From assembly GCA_017311185.1 (NCBI GenBank), contig JAESUZ010005543.1:248001-312000 (forward strand): a DNA stretch of 64,000 nucleotides, given 5' to 3'. The DNA is from Proteles cristata cristata. Taxonomy: Eukaryota; Chordata; Mammalia; Carnivora; Hyaenidae. The notes under the pieces were generated by a model, which saw nothing but the letters and a program-made list of their open reading frames with translations, made no database searches and had not been told where the DNA came from. How positions within the stretch are numbered: the stretch's first letter is position 1; each line of letters begins with the position of its first letter. Shown here in pieces: positions 22,946 through 32,560 of the stretch. The position numbers and the translations under genes are program-made.

Positions 22946-23314
22946 GTCATCAGGGGTCACAGAGGTGTGTAGACCTTAACTTTTGTGTATCAGAGTTTCT
23001 TTAATGTGGAATTGGGGTTGGTAGAGAAAAACTGATGCTTGCTTCTTCCTTTTATTCTTTATTTCCAGTGACAGCTGGGAATGCTCATCAAGTTGCCTTA
23101 TAGATGGCTAAATTTGGTATTAAAGTTGGTACTAAAAATTAATGATTTCAGAATTTACTCATGAATGTGTTCTATGAAAAAGGAGAGAAATTAAATCCTG
23201 TATATTAAAATTATCCATCCTTTGTAATGGGATCTTGGAGCAGACAGACTGTGCCAGACAAGTTTATTTGAGAGTCTGAATCAATTTTAAAGTTGTTGAA
23301 TTTCTCTGAAATGT

Positions 23315-23425
23315 TTATGGTATATATGTTTATCATATATGGTATACATATATATAGTATGGATAGATATACATTATCTATAGTATGTATATATGGATAT
23401 ATAGTATATAGAGATATATTTTAAT
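23315..23425. repeat. (TA)-rich low-complexity tract
   Basis: Alternating TA/GTATA/GATATA sequence without a regular unit. No other feature is recognised between 22946 and 23668. Confidence 0.75.
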
Positions 23426-23683
23426 GCATATATTTATGGAGCCTCATTTCAGAAATTACAACTTTATCTAATTTTTTGAATTTTCTCAGTGACAGGTTAA
23501 CAATGGGAGTTTTTGTTCATGTACTCATGCAAGGGGATGACGCAGAGAGTTGAGACTTAGAGGAACACACGTAGAGGAAAAGAAATGTGTATAGTGGACA
23601 AAAATGTCATGATTCCTACTCCTTGGCACTCCACCATTCTTCCTTTCTTTCCACTCAAGTTTGAGTAATAGAAGTGAATCCTT

Positions 23684-23881
23684 GGGGTACTTGGGTGAGT
23701 TAGACGTCCGACTCTTGATTTCCATTCACATCATGATTTCAGTTTTGTGAGTTTCAGCCCCTCATCGGGCTCTGTGTTGACAACTTGGAGCCTGCTTGAG
23801 ATTCTCTCTGTCCTTCTCTCTCTGTGCCCCCTCCACTCACACTGTCTCTGTCTCTCTCAAAAATAAATAAACTTTAGAAAA
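23684..23881 (+). mobile_element. CAN SINE (first of an adjacent pair)
   Basis: A sense copy, diverged in the head ('ggggtacttgggtgagttag'). It has 'acgtccgactcttgatttcc', 'catcgggctctgtgttgaca', a CT tract and 'aaaaataaataaacttta'. Its left flank 'tagaagtgaatcctt' (23669-23683) reappears only after the second SINE, at 24136-24150, so the two behave as one bracketed unit. Confidence 0.92.
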
Positions 23882-23900
23882 ATTTATTTCAATATTATAA

Positions 23901-24135
23901 GGGGATGCCTGGATGGCTCAGTGGGTTAAGTGTCCGACTTGAGCTCAGGTCATGATCTCACGGTTCGTGGGTTTGAGCCCCGTGTGGGGCACTGTGCTGA
24001 CAGCTAGCTCAGAGCCTGGAGCCTGCTTCAGATTCTGTGTCTTCCTCTCTCTCTGACCCTACACTGCTCCTGCTGTCTCTGTCCGTCTCTCAGAAATAAA
24101 TAAAACATTAAAACAATAAAAGTAATTAAAAAAAT
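23901..24135 (+). mobile_element. CAN SINE (second of an adjacent pair)
   Basis: A sense, better preserved copy: 'ggggatgcctggatggctca', 'ggtcatgatctcacggttcg', 'gcactgtgctgacagctagc', a CT tract and 'aaataaataaaacattaaaa'. It begins 19 bp after the tail of the preceding SINE. The right flank 'tagaagtaaatcctt' (24136-24150) matches the left flank of the first SINE at 14/15 positions. The second copy probably inserted into the A-rich tail of the first. Confidence 0.95.
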
Positions 24136-24150
24136 TAGAAGTAAATCCTT

Positions 24151-24754
24151 TTACATTGCATTATACTGTGTGGCCTTTCTTGTGAATGAAAACAGTGCAG
24201 GTAAAGTTGAACTCTGGATTATAAGCATCAAAGAAAACTCATCAAAGAAAGTAGCTCATGTGACAGATCATGTTTTTTTGGTCTCAGTTTAAGATTCATT
24301 CTCTGAGATCTCACCTGTGTTTCATCAAATGTAAAGTCAAAAAATACAAACTGTGAGGCTGCTATCAGCTCCTTGTTACACCATTTCATTGCTATCCTAA
24401 ATGTTCATTTCTGTTGATCATATCATTCTAACTAAGCACTTCTCTGTAAAGTTTTATTATACCAGAGTTATAAGCAAAATTTATATCTTCCTCCATGGAC
24501 TTTTATAAAGTTATGAATATTATTTTAATGAATACTATTATTATTTCTAACAATCTTTTGATAATTTCTGCCAAACTTGCTCTGGTATATTCTTTGCCCC
24601 TTCTCTCTGATGAATCAGAAAATAAAAACAGTATTGAAAGCATGGTCCCATCCGGGAAGTATATAGAGGAAAATATGTTTTTGCATATGCATCAGGTGTA
24701 GTTTAGAGAGAACGGATACAACTCCTCAAAAACACACTTGAAAATAATAATGTT
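24151..24754. other. Unannotated stretch
   Basis: About 600 bp without recognised repeats or genes. It ends in the 'aaaataataatgtt' copy of the next SINE's target-site duplication. Confidence 0.4.
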
Positions 24755-24969
24755 GGGGTGCCTGGGTGGCTCAGTCGGTTAAGCGTCCGACTTCGGCTCA
24801 GGTCATGATCTCACAGTTCGTGAGTTCGATCCCCACATTGGGCTCTGTGCTGACAGCTAGCTCAGAGCCTGGAGCCTGTTTCAGCTTCTGTATCTCCCTC
24901 TCTCTCTGACCCTCCCCTGTTCACACTGTCTCTCTCTCTCTCTCAGAAATAAATAAAAAATATTTTTAA
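24755..24969 (+). mobile_element. CAN SINE, near-consensus
   Basis: A sense copy very close to the feline consensus. It starts 'ggggtgcctgggtggctcag' and continues 'tcggttaagcgtccgacttc', 'ggctcaggtcatgatctcac', then 'gctctgtgctgacagctagc', a CT tract and 'gaaataaataaaaaatattt'. The left flank 'aataataatgtt' (24743-24754) matches 'attaataatgtt' near 24974-24985. The intact head and CpGs suggest a young insertion. Confidence 0.97.
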
Positions 24970-24989
24970 AAAATTAATAATGTTAAGTT

Positions 24990-25468
24990 ATGAAAAAGGA
25001 ACTGCGATAACTGTTAATTAAAATTTCTGAATAATACCTTGTCTTTTTCTTTTTTGGTATACTTGAGAGCAAGTCTAGCCTTGTGCTCAGTTAACAGTAA
25101 AACTGTACATTTTGCATATCTGTAAATAAAAATCACATCTACCTGTCCATTTTAACACTTCATGATGAATTTTTTTCACTGTTACTGTTAGAGGTAGAGA
25201 TCAAGTAAAAACTAGTAGCAGTCATTCCTTGATAAAATGATTTGCAAGTAACTTCTTTTTTTTTAGAGTTATTAGGTGTATTTTGTAACTGAAATAAATT
25301 AAACTCAGAATCTTGTATGTTGATGTAATGTTATGAGTATTTTGTTTGTAATGTATCTTTAATGGAAGATTAGAGGAAAGGACTATGGATAACAAGAATC
25401 CACTGAGTTGAACAATGTGTGGCTTGGTGTCTTCCCTACCTTGCTCTCTTACTAGAATGGCTAGTTTT
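24990..25468. other. Unannotated stretch
   Basis: AT-rich, with no repeat or gene recognised. Confidence 0.4.
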
Positions 25469-25487
25469 GTGCCTTTTCTTTTTCTTT

Positions 25488-25695
25488 TTTTTAAAGTTTA
25501 TTTATATATTTTGAGAGAGAGAGAGAGCATGCAAGAGCAAGGGAGGGGCAAAGAGAGGGACAGAGAGAGAATCCCAAGCAGGCACCACTCTGCCAGCACA
25601 GAGCCTGATGTGAGGCTCAAACCCACTAACCAGATCATGACCTGAGCCAAAATCAAGAGTTGGATGCTTAAGCAGCCGAGCCACCCAGGAGGCCC
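25488..25695 (-). mobile_element. CAN SINE
   Basis: A reverse-complement copy: T-run, 'aagtttatttatatattttg', GA tract, 'gccagcacagagcctgatgt', 'agatcatgacctgagcc' and 'agcagccgagccacccagga'. The flanks 'tgtgccttttctttt' (left) and 'tgtccctttttctct' (right) look like a diverged target-site duplication. Confidence 0.93.
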
Positions 25696-25769
25696 TGTCC
25701 CTTTTTCTCTATACCAGATTCGTAGTGAGCATATGAAATGCCTCATCACTAGAACTGTCTAATTAATTA

Positions 25770-25930
25770 ATGAGTAAAGACAGATCCAGGTCCAGCTTAA
25801 GCATTTTCTCACGCTATGGCCATGAGTGAGTCACTGAATATCTTCCATCCCTAGTACCATCATTTATATAATGTGAGAGCTGGCCTGGACTACCTTCCCA
25901 TCCTTATGTACTTCTGTTACAAGATTTTAT
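25770..25930 (+). mobile_element. MIR-family remnant
   Basis: 'gccatgagtgagtcactgaa', 'tatcttccatccctagtacc', 'catcatttatataatgtgag', 'agctggcctggactacct' and 'tacaagattttatagg' resemble a sense MIR-family 3' half (gcaagtcactgaacctctct ... tcatctgtaaaatgagag ... ttggactagatgatct ... aagattctatg). Diverged. Confidence 0.5.
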
Positions 25931-27019
25931 AGGTAAGATTATATATCTAAGAAATAATTATAAGTGACGCACAATTCAACTGTGCATATTTTCACTCATA
26001 GTTTGCATTATGGAGGAAAAGAAGTATGCAAAAAACAAGTTTCAGTTTTTTATTTAAAAATATCCTCTAAAAATTATGTCAGAGAGAGAGAGCATGCACA
26101 TGAGAGAGTGAACATTTGTATCAATTTTATAAATTAACACTTGATTTAGGTCAGTCTTCCATAATAATAAAAAACATGAGAAGAGATGAAAGTTATTTAC
26201 AAGATTCTTGAGTAATAAAATCAATAGAAGAAGGCAGATATAAGATAACTTATGGTCAATTGTAGGTACTTAAGACTGAAGAATTATTACCAAATCGCTG
26301 AGGACCTTCAAGTGTGATGTTGCATGAGATTACATGTAAGGATCATTTGCTCCATTTTATGACTCTGTCACTTAAAAGATCAGAACTTTCCACCCTGTGA
26401 GACTAGAAGTTTGGCCTGGTTTATGGGACATGTGCCAGCTGGCCAGGATAAATGAAAATATCTGCTTCCTCAATGAACTTCTGATAATGTATGGTCCTCA
26501 GTCTGCTATTTAAAGAGGATTAATCTGAATGTATGGTACCACCAATGCCTGGGGAATAGAGATGAATGTAAATTATCTGGCAATTAAATTAATATTGAGT
26601 TAACAAACTCTCATGTTTTAGTGCCAATAAGATTTTGGACTCAACAGACTAGTAACCCTAATTATGTCTATGTTTTGAAAAAAGTTGGTAGAAATTATAA
26701 TCATTTCAGAAATCTCTTTAATAATGAATAAAGAATTATTTTATTAGGAAGGTAGAGGACGTTAAGAAAGGCACTTACAAGAATTAATTTACTTTAGTTT
26801 TATGTGAAACTTAGAAAACGTTTATTGCTGAATTCCCTAAAATGCTCTGCTTTCAGAAGCTATTTATGAACATAATGTTGGATTTTTCAAATTTATTACT
26901 GAAGTTTCTACAAAGTCTCCCTATTTAATTCTTATTTAGTCTTCTCTCTCCCTTTTACATGTGGTTGCTGAAATTTATCCCAAACTTCAAAAATCTCTGG
27001 ATTGACTATACATTTGTGC
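25931..27019. other. AT-rich unannotated stretch
   Basis: A short (AG)n patch at about 26080-26112. Nothing else recognised. Confidence 0.4.
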
Positions 27020-27624
27020 ATATGATTTTTTTAAGGATATGTTTTTTTTTGATGAATACCAAAAAGAGGGCTGGGTGCATCTTGTGGCATTTAAGCTTTT
27101 AAGACAGTGCCAAAATGTTTTCCAAAGTGCTTGAAACATATTATATCCCTGCTAGGAGTAGATGAGAATTCCAGTTCACATCCTTGTCAACCCTTGGTAT
27201 GGTCAGTCTTTTTTATTTTTTTAATTTTTGCCATTCTCTCTCATAGGTGCATATTTGTTATCTTATTGTAGTTTTGATTTGCATTTCCATTAAGGTAATG
27301 ATGTTGAACGTCTTTTCATGTGTTTGTTCCCCATCTATATATCTTCTTTTGTGAAGTGTATGTTTAAATACTTTATCCTTTTCGGAGATTGGGACTTACA
27401 CCATGGAGGTCTTGAGTTCTTTATATATACTCAACACAATTCTTCCATCAGGTATTTGACTTACATATATTTTCTCTCAGTCTGTGGTATAATGTTTCTC
27501 ATTCTCTTCATAGTGTCTTTTGAAGAGATGAATTTTAAATTTTGATAAAATCCAATTTATCAATTTATTCTTTTATCAACTGTGATTTTGCTGTCACAGC
27601 TAAGAAATCTTCACCTATCATAGG

Positions 27625-27945
27625 GGTTGGCAACTTTTTTTGTCTTAATGGGCGAGATGTAAACAATTTAGACATTTTACCCATACAGTTTCTGCCTCAC
27701 TAACCATTTCTCTGCTTGTAGTGTGAAAACTGCCACAAAAAAGTATAAATGAGTGTATTCCAGTAATTATTTCTTGAAATTTGAATTTCACGTATTTAAT
27801 GTGTTATGAAATAACATTGTTTTTCTTAAAATTTATTCAATCAATTAAATACATAAGTAAAATATTCTTAGCCCACACATCACAGAAACATAGGTGGAGG
27901 GGTGTCAAATGTGCCCTGTGGGCTGGCCGTAGATTGCCAACTTGT
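27625..27945 (+). mobile_element. hAT-Charlie-type remnant inside L1
   Basis: The left end 'aggggttggcaactttttt' and right end 'ccgtagattgccaactt' are imperfect inverted terminal repeats. Inside are 'ttctgcctcactaaccattt', 'gtagtgtgaaaactgccaca' and 'gtgccctgtgggctgg', matching the widespread MER1-group element family (aaagggccagatag … gtagcgtgaaagcagcc … tttggcc-gggcc). It lies within the ancient L1, whose sequence resumes on the right side. Subfamily cannot be fixed by eye. Confidence 0.7.
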
Positions 27946-27959
27946 TCTTAACATGAGTT

Positions 27960-28109
27960 CACAATAATTTTCTCTTGTACTTACTTCTAGAAGTTTTATA
28001 TATATGTATACATTTATATATATGTATGCACTTATATGTATATATGTATAGATATACATTTATATATATATAAAACTTCTAGAAGTAAATACAAGAGAAA
28101 ATTATTGTG
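27960..28109. repeat. 46-bp inverted duplication with AT loop
   Basis: The arms at 27960-28005 and 28064-28109 are reverse complements over 46 bp with a single mismatch (27980 C against 28089 A). They are separated by a 58-bp (TA/GTATA)-rich spacer. The left arm matches the expected antisense L1 sequence around 'cttctagaagtttta'. The right arm is an extra inverted copy, after which the L1 resumes ('agtaagtctatgattcatct'). The structure could extrude as a cruciform or fold as an RNA hairpin. Confidence 0.9.
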
Positions 28110-28765
28110 TCAGTAAGTCTATGATTCATCTGAATTGATTTTTGAATGTGATACATATTTTGGTTTAAAAGTTTTTTTTGCAAATGGCTAATTGTTTCAA
28201 CACCATTTGTTGAAACATCTATACTTTCTCCACTAAATCCCCTTTTACCTTTCTATACAATCATTTGTCACTGTATGTGTGAATGTATTGCTGAACTCTT
28301 TTCTGTTCTTTTCACCTATTTGTCTATCTCAACACCAACAACACAACATCTTGAATTAAGTCTTGAAATCACAAGTATTAGTTCTCTCACTTTGTTCTTT
28401 TTAGATCTGAATTATTTATTAAATATATGACTATTTAAGTTATCTCTCTCTTTTTTTTTTTTTAAGTGAACTTTATCTCCCAGGGAATTTTTCCATGTCA
28501 TCTAAGTTGTCAAATTTATTGGAATAAATTTTTCACAATAGCCACTTACCATTACATTTCTATACTATATAATGTGTAGTAATGTCATTTCTTTTATTCC
28601 TGCTATATGTAATTTTTTATTTTTCCTTTACTTCCTCATTTTCAATTTTAACAATTTTCTCAAAGGTCTGTATTTCGATTCCATTGATATTCTCCATCCC
28701 TTTATTTTCTATTTTATCAATTTATGTGGTCATCTTAAATATTTTCTTTCCTCAACTTATTTTTA

Positions 28766-28990
28766 AAAGTTTTTTAATATTTATCTATTTTTGAGAGAGA
28801 GAGAGAGCATGAGAGAGCTTGAGTTCAGAAAGGGAAGAGAGAGAGAGAGAGAGAGAGACAGAATCCAAAGCAGACTCCAGGCTCTGAGCTATGAGCATGG
28901 AACCCAACATGGGGCTCAAACCCATGAACCACAAGATTATGACCTGAGCTGAAGTCGGAGGCTTAACCGACTGAGCCACCCAGGTGCCCC
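28766..28990 (-). mobile_element. CAN SINE inside L1
   Basis: A reverse-complement copy: 'ttttttaatatttatctatt', GA tract, 'gactccaggctctgagctat', 'ggggctcaaacccatgaacc' and 'aaccgactgagccacccagg'. The TSD is 'tcctcaacttattttta' (28749-28765) and 'tcctcagcttactttta' (28991-29007), 15/17 identical. It lies in the ORF2-derived part of the ancient L1. Confidence 0.95.
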
Positions 28991-29020
28991 TCCTCAGCTT
29001 ACTTTTAATTTAATCTGCCC

Positions 29021-29060
29021 TTCATCATCATCTCCTCCTCCTCCTCCTCCTCCTCCTCCT
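29021..29060 (+). repeat. (ATC)n(CTC)n microsatellite
   Basis: Three ATC units followed by about ten CTC/TCC units, inside the ancient L1 just right of the SINE. Confidence 0.95.
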
Positions 29061-29512
29061 GTTCTATTTCCATGGTGCAAGCTGAGGTCATTGATTTGAG
29101 ACTTTTTTAATATTGATACTTTGTGTTATATATTATCTCTAAGTACTGCTTTATTGGCACTGTCCAAATTCTAATATGTTTTATTTTCATTTTCATTCTT
29201 TGTCTTGGGAGTGGGATTTATTGATCTTAGATCTATGGGTTTTTACTTTTCATCAAGTTATGGAAAGAATTCAGTTATTTTTTTAATATTCTCCCCATTG
29301 GGAGCTCCAGTTGCACATATGTCAGGCAAATTAAAGTAAACCTCAGGTTCATGGATGCTCTTCACTTTTTAAATTGTTTTTCTTTGTATTCTTCACTTTA
29401 GGTAGTTTCTATTGCTATGCCTTCAAGCTCATGAATCTTTTTCATGATAACATTTGAGCTGCCACCAGTCCCGTTTAGTGTAGTTTTTATATGCGATGTT
29501 ATAATTTTTTAA

Positions 29513-29603
29513 TGTAATTTCAACACCCAACATAAGGCTCAAACTCACAACCCTGAGAAAAAGGATCACATCCTCTACGAGTGAGCCAGCCACACACCCA
29601 TCA
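29513..29603 (-). mobile_element. CAN SINE fragment
   Basis: 'caacacccaacataaggctc', 'aaactcacaaccctgagaaa' and 'acgagtgagccagccacaca' match the head half of an antisense CAN SINE (gggcttgaactcacgaccctgagatc … ctgagccagccaggcgccc). The body and tail are missing, so it is a truncated or very old copy. Confidence 0.7.
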
Positions 29604-30500
29604 AATGTTGTAATATTTATCTTTGGAAATGTATTTAGATCCTTTTTATACCCTTACTTGTGCATTTAACTTTTTGAATATATGGAAAATAGTTTTAATA
29701 ACACTTCTAATGTCCATGCCTACTCATTTTAACATCTCTGACACTTCTGGGTTGATTTTGATTGGTTGATTTTCCTCTTCATTATGAGTTGTAGTTTTCT
29801 ACATGCTTTATAATTTTCGGGGCGGGGGTAATAATCATTGTGATTTTCACCTTCTTGAGTGCTAAGTAATTTTGTATCCCTATAAGTATTCTTGAACTTT
29901 TTTATGGGACACAGTTAAGTTATTGAGAAACAGTATGATCCTTGTAAATTTTGCTTTTAAGATTTGTTATGTGGAATCAGAGCAGTGTTACACTGAGAGT
30001 TGAGTATTCCTCCCTATTGAGGCAAGCCCCTTCAATGTATCGTACCTAATGTCTCTTGAACCTTGAGATTTTCCAATTTGGCTGGTGGAAGCAAGCATTT
30101 CTCCCAGCCCTGTGGGAGCACCAAACATGATGTCTCCAATCCTTTAGGGTAGTTCTTTCCCAGGCCTCAAGGGAGTTTTCTCACACATGGGCTGCTCAGT
30201 ACTCTTTGGAGGTTGAAGGAGCATCTTTCACAGATGGACTTCATCTCTGTCTGTGCAGTTCTCTCCTCTCTGGTATTCTTTCCTGAAAACTCTAGTCTGT
30301 CTGGTTTCCCTGAAATTTTTAACTTCACCTCCTGAAATCAGGCAGTTTCCTGAGCTCTGTCTTGATTCTTGATTCCCCCACCTTGTGTTGCAGCCTGGGA
30401 AATCAGAAGGCAGTAAGATGTTACATTGTAGTGTTCATCTGATCTGTTTACCTTTTCTTCAGGATCACTGTTTTTGTTGCCTGATTCTCAGTGACTTAAA

Positions 30501-31469
30501 AACTACTCTTTCATATATATATATTTTTTATAATATGATAAATCCAGTCCTTGGTACTCTATCTTGGTCAAGAGTCAAGCATGAAGTTTTATTATATATT
30601 AATCTCTTAAAATAGTTATTTGTGTTTTAAAATTATGTATCAGAGGTGCTGATAAAGACATAAAAGCTTATAAATTAATGTCTGCTGCATATGTGTAAAA
30701 TGAATAAAAAGTATGGGGTATAGGCCAATTAAGTATAGAGTAGAGTAAAACAATATATAATTAACCACTAATCTGTTTGTAAACACACGAGTTCAACATT
30801 ATGAGAATTTAGTGAGGATTATACATTTAGAGAGTCCTACATAGACAAAGTATAGTGTTGGTAAATTTCCTGAGGCTGGTATATTCATTTAGAGAAAGTC
30901 TTTCTATCTTGGTAAATATTGCCTATTAGAAGTGTGTTGTGCAAAATGATTAAAGAAGAGATCATTTTAAGTAAGAAGGTAGTGAAAGATGATAATATGT
31001 TTGAAGAAGTATTTAAATTCTAAATTTTAGAAACTTTGAGCTTATTGTTTTATGTAAAGGCAACAGTAAACTGTTAAAATTGTGGAACAAGTTTATAATA
31101 AGATGATGAAACACATTTTGACCAAGAATAATCAGGATGAAGTGACAGGGAAACAAATATTAGAGAGAATAGTAAGAAACTTATTATTCTTATCTAAAAG
31201 GAATTAATATGTAGTTATGTGAATGAAGAGCAAAAACAGAAGAAGGATCACATATACAGTGGCAGTAGTTGGTGATTGATGATTGTATGCGGAAAAGAAA
31301 AAGGGGAAATTTTCTACGATAACTGACATTTAGATAAAAGTATAATGAAACTATCAACAGAAGAAGAAACATCTTTCTTACCCTAAAAGCTAAAACTAAA
31401 ATGAACCAAAGAAAAGTAATGATAGTATAATAAAATAATAATAAATAGAAATATTTATTAAAGGTGCAA
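30501..31469. other. AT-rich unannotated stretch
   Basis: A (TA)n run at about 30512-30525. The 99-codon minus frame at 31190-31489 is tyrosine- and phenylalanine-rich from AT composition and has no recognisable domain. Confidence 0.4.
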
Positions 31470-31665
31470 TTCATGCAGGCACTATGCAAAATTCTATACC
31501 TGGACTATCTCATTCAGTTACCACAGCATTGTTATAAGCTTTATGATTGTCTGTAATTTACAAATAAGGTTATTGATCTGAGACATCTGCTCAAGCAAGT
31601 GTCCTTGCTCTGTGACAGCAAGAAGTGGCAGGGTCAGGATTAGAATCTCAACATATCCAGCCTCA
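31470..31665 (-). mobile_element. MIR remnant
   Basis: 'catgcaggcactatgcaaaa', 'tctcattcagttaccacagc', 'aatttacaaataaggttatt', 'gacagcaagaagtggcaggg' and 'tcaggattagaatctcaa' follow the reverse-complement MIR order (…aagtggcagagccgggattcgaac). Confidence 0.75.
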
Positions 31666-32374
31666 TACCTAGTTTCTTATTATCAGTAATTACCATTAAA
31701 ATAGTATAGACATAGTTTTAAAGGAAACATTTTGGTCAGGAGTCTAACACTGTATGTCAAACAGTAAAATATAATTGATTCGTGCAATATTTAGCCTTAA
31801 ATAAGTTTTTATAGCACTATGTAGCAACTACTCTCATAGTTGTGCCTGCCGACATTCTGAGAAGGTATGACACCTGTAATAGCTGCATGTTTCTGTATCA
31901 ATTACATCAGTTTTTCTTTTGGACATAAGATTATTTGATTTTTGTTGTCAAATTGTTTTCCCTTAAGCCAAACAAAGGAAGAATTTAAAACATCAGTGCT
32001 AGCATTTACCAGGACTTGAACCACAATAGATTTATGTCTTGGGTAATTGTGATTACATCATTTTGTTTACTGTGTAGCTACTCAGTAAATCTTCTAATTG
32101 ACAAGGAACTATTAAAATCTCAAGACCAAAATGTCTTCTCCTTCCTCCATTGGATTACATTCTTTCTATCAGGAAGATAGTATTTATTCTGACTCATTTA
32201 TTTTTCTGTGATAAAAGTAGTAAAGTTAACATCAATATAAACTATTCTTGGAACTCATTTAACATCATCAATATATGTAAAGTTAGTTGTACTGACAAAA
32301 CTGCATATACAGAGGTGAAAGTGAGGAAGCAGAGAGAAAAAGGTAGGACGGAAATATTTAATACATTCTGTGTG
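31666..32374. other. Unannotated stretch
   Basis: No gene or repeat recognised. The 89-codon plus frame at 32150-32419 has no family signature and ends in the MIR remnant that follows. Confidence 0.4.
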
Positions 32375-32560
32375 TCCAGACACCATGCTCAACAGTTTTG
32401 TTTAGATGATCTCATTTAATATTTCAACAATTATCTCTATTGTCTGAAATTTACCCTGTGTCCCTCAGGTAATAAGATTTGGAGCCAGATTTCACCCTTC
32501 CCTGTCTGACTTCAGAGTTCAAGTTGTTAACCACAATGTCACACTGCTCTGTACTAAGAT
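32375..32560 (-). mobile_element. MIR remnant
   Basis: 'ccagacaccatgctcaacag', 'gatctcatttaatatttcaa', 'tgtgtccctcaggtaataag', 'atttggagccagatttcacc' and 'tgttaaccacaatgtcacac' match reverse-complement MIR, including the 'ttaaccactatgc' end. Confidence 0.75.

Larger units (their letters stand above)
27020..30500 (-). mobile_element. Ancient gapped LINE-1, antisense
   Basis: Read left to right, the plus strand follows the reverse complement of an old mammalian L1 from its 3' part towards its 5' part. ORF2 3' portion: 'gagaattccagttcacatcc', 'tttgatttgcatttccatta', 'gagttctttatatatactca' and 'aaatccaatttatcaattta' (27100-27620). More ORF2: 'caacaccatttgttgaaaca' (28199-28218), 'catctaagttgtcaaattta' (28499-28518) and 'actgctttattggcactgtc' (about 29144). 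ORF1-like and 5' region: about 29270-30500 ('aatattctccccattgggag', 'aacatctctgacacttctgg'). It is broken by a hAT remnant, an inverted duplication, a SINE and large deletions, and encodes nothing intact. The 29.2-30.5 kb assignment is the weakest part. Confidence 0.7.

Noticed and set aside
24755..24830. tRNA-like sequence with A- and B-box motifs
   Set aside because: This is the tRNA-Lys-derived head of a CAN SINE, followed by SINE body and tail. It is not a functional tRNA gene.
30000..30400. Possible exon in less AT-rich sequence
   Set aside because: No sustained frame or splice-site pair with a family match. It fits better as the 5' part of the antisense ancient L1, though uncertain.
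31190..31489. 99-codon minus frame rich in Phe, Tyr and Leu
   Set aside because: AT-driven composition, overlapping a MIR remnant. Hydrophobic content alone is not evidence for a membrane protein here.
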